Source of the DNA: CAYPEK01 sp964409645
GTDB lineage: Bacteria > UBP15 > UBA6099
Length of the DNA stretch: 9,784 nt
Assembly (NCBI GenBank): GCA_964409645.1
Contig: CAYPEK010000138.1
Location: 1 to 9,784, forward strand
Direction: 5' to 3'
In this document: in pieces, positions 5,927 to 9,784 of the stretch
Numbering within the stretch: the first letter of the stretch is position 1
How the letters are laid out: every line of letters starts with the position of its first letter
Program-made: the position numbers and the translations under genes
Notes under the pieces: generated by a model
The model's input: only the letters and a program-made list of their open reading frames with translations
Database searches by the model: none
What the model was told of the DNA's origin: nothing

Positions 5927-7194
5927 AACCAGCTGAACTTGGTGATTACATAGGCGCTGAAAGGACGGAGCTGCTCACGCGGCTCGGCGTCATGGCGGCG
6001 GAGCGCGGGGAGAAATTGTTCCTTGTTGGCGGCGCCGTGAGGGACATCCTTCTCGGCCGGCGCGGGCCGGACACCGATCTCGTGCTCGAAGGCGACGTTC
6101 AGAAATTCACCGCAGAGGCCGCGTCCGCTCTCGGACTGGATTATGTAGCTCATAAGCCATTCGGAACGGCGACGCTGACGTCCCGTGAAGGCGGCAAAGT
6201 TGACGTTGCAACCGCGCGAAGTGAAACGTACGAGCATCCGGGCGCACTCCCGCAGATAAAGCCCGACACAATTGAAAAGGACCTCCACCGGCGCGACTTC
6301 ACGGTGAACGCAATTGCCATGAGCCTGCTGCCGGACAGCTTCGGCTCTATATACGATCCGTTCGGAGGTGTGCGTGACATCCGTGACGGTCTCCTTCGCG
6401 CGCTGAAGCCGGACACTTTCATCGAGGACCCGACTCGTATCCTTCGCGGGATGCGTTTCTCAGGCAGATTCAATTTCGAGGACAAAACCGAGTCTTTGGT
6501 GAGAGATGCGATATCAAAGCGAGTATTTAGCCCCGTGTCCGGGATAAGGATAAAGAAAGAGTTGAAATTAATATTCGAATCGACGGATCGCGGGAAAATC
6601 ATCGAGAACTGTCGCGCGTTCGAAGTGGGAAACGCGATCCAGCATGGATTCGAGTTCCGGAGCGAAGTGCTGTACCCGGAAGATATGGTGAAGTACGCGT
6701 GCGATGTGTTGTTCGAAGGGGCTGAATGTGAGACTGAGCCGTGGGTTGCCGGGCTGTCGGCGACCGTAGCGGGCAACTCAGCAGAGGAATTGAACCTTTT
6801 TGCCGGCCGCATCGATGCGACTCACGCCGAGACAGAGTCGCTGATTCGCACCGGCGAAACGACCGATCCGAAATACGCGGCGATACTCGGAGAAATCGAT
6901 GTTCAGCCGTCGCAGATGGTTGATCTACTGGCCGATCTGCCTATGGACGCACTGCTTTATATCTACGCCACCGGTGACGAAGTGGTCCGCGTTAATGTGA
7001 CGATGTACCACCGCCATCTAAGGCACATCCGCCTAGAAATCAGCGGAAACGATCTGATCGCGCGGGGGCACAAGCCGTCGCGCAAATTCAGCGAGGCGCT
7101 TAAGGAAGTCCTGCGGAGGAAACTGGACGGCCATATTTCCAACGCGGAACAGGAACTGCGCATTGCGGAATATCTCTTGAGGGAAAAGGAATGA
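5923..7194 (+). CDS. cca: CCA-adding-type tRNA nucleotidyltransferase / poly(A) polymerase family
   Basis: The 423-residue class II nucleotidyltransferase is predicted to build or repair the 3' CCA end of tRNAs from CTP and ATP. The head domain shows LVGGAVRD at residues 34-41, the metal-binding D-T-D at 50-52 with a third acidic residue in K-V-D-V-A (Asp94), R-R-D-F-T-V-N-A-I-A-M at 123-133, D-P-F-G-G at 145-149 and E-D-P-T-R-I-L-R-G at 168-176. The C-terminal segment I-S-G-N-D-L-I-A-R-G-H-K-P-S at 373-386, then a helical run ending in L-D-G-H-I-S-N, resembles the tail helices of bacterial enzymes of this family. There is no HD phosphohydrolase domain. Some lineages split the work between CC-adding and A-adding enzymes, and sequence inspection alone cannot tell which activity this copy has. 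The start overlaps the lipoprotein stop (ATGA) and its own stop overlaps the M50 gene the same way. Confidence 0.93.
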   Translation: MKPAELGDYIGAERTELLTRLGVMAAERGEKLFLVGGAVRDILLGRRGPDTDLVLEGDVQKFTAEAASALGLDYVAHKPFGTATLTSREGGKVDVATARSETYEHPGALPQIKPDTIEKDLHRRDFTVNAIAMSLLPDSFGSIYDPFGGVRDIRDGLLRALKPDTFIEDPTRILRGMRFSGRFNFEDKTESLVRDAISKRVFSPVSGIRIKKELKLIFESTDRGKIIENCRAFEVGNAIQHGFEFRSEVLYPEDMVKYACDVLFEGAECETEPWVAGLSATVAGNSAEELNLFAGRIDATHAETESLIRTGETTDPKYAAILGEIDVQPSQMVDLLADLPMDALLYIYATGDEVVRVNVTMYHRHLRHIRLEISGNDLIARGHKPSRKFSEALKEVLRRKLDGHISNAEQELRIAEYLLREKE

Positions 7195-7859
7195 TGGAAA
7201 ATATATCTGCGAGAATTATCAATCTTGTAATTTTTCTGCCGTTGTTTCTGATAGCGATTACCGTCCATGAATTCGCACATGGATATGCTGCGTATTGGGC
7301 CGGAGACGACACGGCAAAACTGAAAGGCCGCCTCACGCTCAATCCGATAGCTCACGTTGACCCGCTGGGCCTTGTTTTCTTTTTCGCTTCCGCGATTTCC
7401 GGATTTGGTTTCGGTTGGGCCAAGCCGGTGCCGGTTAATCCGGTGAAATTCAAAAAAATGAGGAGAGACGATATAATCGTTTCGCTCGCAGGTGTCGCGG
7501 CAAATCTGCTGATGATGATTCTTACCGCGATTGTCATTAAGGCGCTTGTGATGGGCGGCCTTGCCGATTTCACCATTAACGCCGATCCCACAAATGTTCA
7601 ATATCGACTCCAGAGCCTTTTGCTTCAGTTTTTTTTCCTGAACGGCGTTCTGGTTGTTTTCAACTTGATTCCGGTGCCGCCTCTCGACGGGTCTCATGTG
7701 GTGATACAACTATTTTCTAAAGACCCGATAATGACTGAAATCAAGCTGTCAAGGTACGGATTTATGTTTCTTATCATTCTTCTTTTCACTGGAATTCTGA
7801 GTTCTGTAGTGGACTTTGCGTTAACCAAGATGGTATTGTTATTGCAGTTTTTTATATGA
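7191..7859 (+). CDS. M50 family site-2-type metalloprotease (compact form)
   Basis: The 222-residue protein is a polytopic zinc protease embedded in the membrane. The HExxH motif is H26-E27-F-A-H30, in the hydrophobic segment formed by residues 10-32. It is followed by G-R-L-T-L-N-P-I-A-H-V-D-P-L-G at 46-60, typical of the bacterial YwhC/SpoIVFB-like branch. The third zinc ligand is supplied by N-L-I-P-V-P-P-L-D-G at 158-167 (Asp166). Further hydrophobic stretches lie near 60-75, 97-122, 143-162 and 188-210. No PDZ domain or CBS pair is present, so it is the small stand-alone type; in other bacteria such proteases cut membrane proteins, but no substrate is indicated here. The ATG overlaps the cca stop by four bases, with GAGGG at 7179-7183 as a plausible ribosome binding site. 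A second ATG at 7194 would shorten it by one residue. Codon use is noticeably more AT-rich than in the scp genes that follow. Confidence 0.92.
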   Translation: MMENISARIINLVIFLPLFLIAITVHEFAHGYAAYWAGDDTAKLKGRLTLNPIAHVDPLGLVFFFASAISGFGFGWAKPVPVNPVKFKKMRRDDIIVSLAGVAANLLMMILTAIVIKALVMGGLADFTINADPTNVQYRLQSLLLQFFFLNGVLVVFNLIPVPPLDGSHVVIQLFSKDPIMTEIKLSRYGFMFLIILLFTGILSSVVDFALTKMVLLLQFFI

Positions 7860-7888
7860 GGATCGGCTTTAGGGCTGTTTATTGAAAT

Positions 7889-8638
7889 ATGTTGTTCGAA
7901 ACGATTATAGAAGTTACCGGCTACAGCGGCACGTTCGAGATGCTGGTCGAGCAGGTGCGGCGGCATGAGGTTGACGTCGTACATGTGAAGCTGGCCGAGG
8001 TGGCGCAGAAGCTGTCGGACGCCGTGCGGCCGAACATCGACCTTCAGCAGTTCACGCCGTTTCTTTCTCTGTCGAAGCTGATGTTTATCAAGTCGAGAAG
8101 CCTGCTTCCGGGCAGCGTGCTTTTTGAGGACACCGATCTCGAAGAGGAGACGGCGGCGCCCGAAGAGGAGGAGACGACGGAGGTGCGCAAACGGCTCCTC
8201 GATCAATACGAATCATTCAGCCGGGTGCGCGACCTGTTCAGGCAACTCGAAGAGGAGAACTCGATGCGGCTGCGGTCGGCGCAGACGCGCGGCGGCGAGA
8301 TGCCCGGGTTCATCGACGAAATCATCTTCCTCGAAAAGGTCACTCCGTTCGACATCCTGCAGACCATGTCGATGATTCAACGGCGGCTGCTTGAAGACCG
8401 CTCGTATCATGTCAAGGTTGACGACGCGAAGCTGCTTTCGGACAGGATATCGCAGATATTCAGCTTTGTGCTCGAACGGCGCGGGCCGGTCCTGTTCTCG
8501 GACATCGTATCGATCACGCCCGACAAGCATGAAGCTGTGCTGTCGTTCCTCGCAGTGGTGTATCTGACCTCGTCGGGGAAGATAGAGTCGGAGCAGAAGG
8601 TGCCGTACGGCGACATAGTGATCTCCGCCGCGGGCTGA
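7889..8638 (+). CDS. scpA: Segregation and condensation protein A
   Basis: The 249-residue kleisin subunit of the bacterial SMC condensin complex bridges the SMC heads with ScpB and helps compact and segregate the chromosome. The N-terminus follows the ScpA pattern Y-S-G-T-F-E-M-L-V-E-Q-V-R-R-H-E-V-D (residues 12-29), related to the usual 'F-x-G-P-L-D-L-L-L-x-L-I-x-x-x-x-x-D-I'. After it comes L-A-E-V-A-Q and a hydrophobic helix ending K-S-R-S-L-L-P (68-74), a helical SMC-binding region. An acidic linker rich in Glu (about 81-98) and a C-terminal winged-helix region (about 180-249), which contacts the SMC head in other species, complete it. The length is typical. The ribosome binding site is poor: only AGGG at 7871-7874, 14 bases from the ATG, in the 29-base gap after the M50 gene. 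No alternative upstream start is seen. scpB follows 16 bases downstream, as expected for partners. Confidence 0.9.
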   Translation: MLFETIIEVTGYSGTFEMLVEQVRRHEVDVVHVKLAEVAQKLSDAVRPNIDLQQFTPFLSLSKLMFIKSRSLLPGSVLFEDTDLEEETAAPEEEETTEVRKRLLDQYESFSRVRDLFRQLEEENSMRLRSAQTRGGEMPGFIDEIIFLEKVTPFDILQTMSMIQRRLLEDRSYHVKVDDAKLLSDRISQIFSFVLERRGPVLFSDIVSITPDKHEAVLSFLAVVYLTSSGKIESEQKVPYGDIVISAAG

Positions 8639-8654
8639 TGAAAGGGTTTGTAAA

Positions 8655-9176
8655 ATGCTGACGGTTATCGAGATACAAAATATCATAGAGGGCATTATGT
8701 TTCTTTCGCCGCGTCCCGTTAGCCCGGCGGACATCGCGACGCATCTCGATGTGGATCCGGGTCTGGTGCGCGAGGCGGTGGAGAAGCTGCGAGAGCGCTA
8801 TCAGGAGACCGGACTCGAATTGCGCAACGTAGCCGGCGGACTCGAACTGACAACCCGCAAGGAATACGTCGAGCATCTTCGCGCGTTCTTCGGCGAACTG
8901 GACAAAACGCGCCTCTCCCGCGCCGCGCTCGAAACGCTTGCGATCATCGCATACAAGCAGCCGGTGTCCCGCTCGGACATCGAGGAACTGCGCGGCGTGA
9001 ATTCGTCGGGGGCGATCCACTCGCTGCTCGACAAGGGGTTGGTGCGGATCAGCGAACGCGGCGAGTCGGTTGGCCGCCCGTTCATGTTTTCGACCGCACC
9101 GGATTTTCTCCGTTATCTCGGAATCAATCGGCTCGAAGACCTGCCGCCTCTGGACGTTTTCGAGAAAAAAGTCTGA
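8655..9176 (+). CDS. scpB: Segregation and condensation protein B
   Basis: The 173-residue protein is the winged-helix dimer that binds ScpA in the SMC-ScpAB condensin. Two winged helices are visible: the first spans about residues 5-75 (I-I-E-G-I-M-F-L-S-P-R-P-V-S at 10-23), the second about 86-160. Highly characteristic blocks are L-S-R-A-A-L-E-T-L-A-I-I-A-Y-K-Q-P-V-S-R at 87-106, I-E-E-L-R-G-V-N-S-S at 109-118 and G-R-P-F-M-F-S-T at 140-147. A final E-D-L-P-P-L is also shared by the family. Length is normal. The ATG is preceded by AAAGGG at 8641-8646 with eight bases of spacing, just after the scpA stop, so the pair is almost certainly translated from one mRNA and produced in balanced amounts. 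Confidence 0.96.
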   Translation: MLTVIEIQNIIEGIMFLSPRPVSPADIATHLDVDPGLVREAVEKLRERYQETGLELRNVAGGLELTTRKEYVEHLRAFFGELDKTRLSRAALETLAIIAYKQPVSRSDIEELRGVNSSGAIHSLLDKGLVRISERGESVGRPFMFSTAPDFLRYLGINRLEDLPPLDVFEKKV

Positions 9177-9214
9177 CGGTAATTTCCGCTCTTTGTCTTT
9201 CCGGCATTTTTTTT
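9174..9214 (+). terminator. Possible weak intrinsic terminator after scpB
   Basis: An imperfect 9-base stem (9174-9182 pairing with 9198-9206, seven of nine positions complementary) with a 15-base loop is followed directly by eight T residues (9207-9214). The stem begins within the scpB stop codon. Two mismatches and the large loop make it weak; it may be a coincidental T-run in an AT-rich gap. If real, it would end the scpAB transcript before larE. Confidence 0.3.
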
Positions 9215-9222
9215 ATTACAAT

Positions 9223-9228
9223 TATACT
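9223..9228 (+). promoter_or_regulatory. Possible -10 element upstream of larE
   Basis: TATACT stands in an AT-rich stretch 35 bases before the larE start. No good -35 hexamer is found at 16-18 bases upstream (TTGTCT at 9193-9198 would give a 24-base spacer, too long). This is the only gap in the window long enough for a sigma-70-type promoter, but the call is tentative. Confidence 0.25.
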
Positions 9229-9263
9229 TGTGTGCTTTGCGATTTTGAGAAAGTGAAAAGGCG

Positions 9264-9784
9264 ATGGACGTTGAAGAGAAACTGAGCGAACTCAGAGCGG
9301 CAGTGAGAGCGTTGGGAAGTGCTGTGGTTGCATTTTCAGGCGGCGTGGACAGCACGCTTATTGCGAAAGTCGCCTCGGATGAGCTTTCCGGGCAGGTGCT
9401 TCTCGTCACGGCTGCGTCAGAGATACATCCGGCGGCGGAGCTTGACCGCGCGAAAGAGCTCGCGTCGCATTTCGGAGCGCCGCACGAGATTGTCAGCGGC
9501 GATGAGCTTGCCAATGAGCGATTCACCGCAAACCCGCCGGACAGATGCTATATCTGCAAAATCGGTTTGTACTCGAAGCTCGACCGGCTGAGGATCGAGC
9601 GCGGGTACAACTACATAGTCGATGGCGCGAACGCGGACGACGCGGGGGACTACCGGCCGGGCGACCGCGCGGCGCGCGAGCTCGGCACGCGACGGCCTCT
9701 GGCGGAGCTCGGAATGACGAAGGCGGAGGTCAGGGCGGTGTCGGAACGGCTTGGGCTGTCCAATTGGGATATGCCGTCGGACGC
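9264..9784 (+). CDS. larE: LarE-type ATP-dependent sacrificial sulfur transferase, 5' part
   Basis: About 173 residues of a gene running off the window. The start ATG gives MDVEEKLSELRAAV; a weak AAAAGG lies just two bases before it. The PP-loop ATP motif V-A-F-S-G-G-V-D-S-T-L is at residues 22-32. Two further family signatures follow: N-P-P-D-R-C-Y-I-C-K at about 92-101 and D-G-A-N-A-D-D-A-G-D-Y-R-P-G at about 117-130. LarE activates P2CMN by adenylation and donates its sulfur, from a cysteine or from a cluster-bound sulfide depending on the species, to build the nickel-pincer nucleotide cofactor of lactate racemase and related enzymes with LarB and LarC. The visible sequence stops at W-D-M-P-S-D-A, just before the region where sulfur-donating LarE proteins carry their key cysteine, so the mechanism cannot be read here. 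LarB and LarC are not in the window; whether they follow is unknown. Confidence 0.92.
   Translation, partial: MDVEEKLSELRAAVRALGSAVVAFSGGVDSTLIAKVASDELSGQVLLVTAASEIHPAAELDRAKELASHFGAPHEIVSGDELANERFTANPPDRCYICKIGLYSKLDRLRIERGYNYIVDGANADDAGDYRPGDRAARELGTRRPLAELGMTKAEVRAVSERLGLSNWDMPSD

Noticed and set aside
7860..7888. Possible promoter or missing small gene between the M50 protease and scpA
   Set aside because: The gap is only 29 bases with no -10/-35 pair and no start codon with a ribosome binding site; it looks like an ordinary intra-operon spacer.
9070..9285. Short plus-strand open frame bridging scpB and larE
   Set aside because: It runs out of frame through the scpB end, which has clear family sequence, and has no ribosome binding site or motif.
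1..9784. Phage, transposon, CRISPR, toxin-antitoxin or defence system
   Set aside because: No transposase, integrase, repeat-spacer pattern, terminal inverted repeats or toxin-like small gene pair could be found; every stretch is accounted for by conserved genes or short spacers.

Overview
This window is a tightly packed, entirely plus-strand stretch of bacterial chromosome with housekeeping and cell-envelope genes. It is GC-rich, especially over roughly 1-2250, with GC-biased third codon positions. GTG and TTG starts and 1-50 base overlaps are common. An LptC-like protein, a lipoprotein and a polyprenyl-linked sugar transferase point to a diderm (Gram-negative-type) bacterium, and LysA points to diaminopimelate/lysine biosynthesis. 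The gene order resembles uncultured, metagenome-derived lineages more than a model organism, but I cannot assign a phylum from sequence alone.

Region 1 (1-2896), envelope: the C-terminal end of a bacterial (WcaJ/PglC-type) sugar transferase, a glycerate 2-kinase, a family-2 polyprenol-phosphate mannosyltransferase-like enzyme, and an LptC-like LPS-export protein. Glycerate kinase is the metabolic outsider. Region 2 (2898-5926): a TTG-initiated RDD-family membrane protein with an N-terminal B-box-like zinc finger, then lysA (diaminopimelate decarboxylase) overlapping it by 17 bases, then an unrecognised beta-rich lipoprotein overlapping lysA. The lipoprotein gene is visibly more AT-rich than its neighbours.

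Region 3 (5923-9176): a CCA-adding-type tRNA nucleotidyltransferase, a compact M50 site-2-type protease, and the condensin partners scpA and scpB. The first three junctions are 4-base stop/start overlaps or short gaps, which suggests one transcript. Region 4 (9177-9784): an 87-base AT-rich gap with a possible weak terminator and a -10-like element, then the 5' part of larE (sulfur donor for the nickel-pincer cofactor), which runs off the window.

No tRNA, rRNA, CRISPR array, insertion sequence, prophage gene or recognisable defence system was seen. I found no convincing undescribed system. The best leads are the zinc-finger/RDD fusion, the unknown lipoprotein between lysA and cca, and the LptC-like gene standing apart from lptA/lptB. 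No gap between genes exceeds 90 bases.
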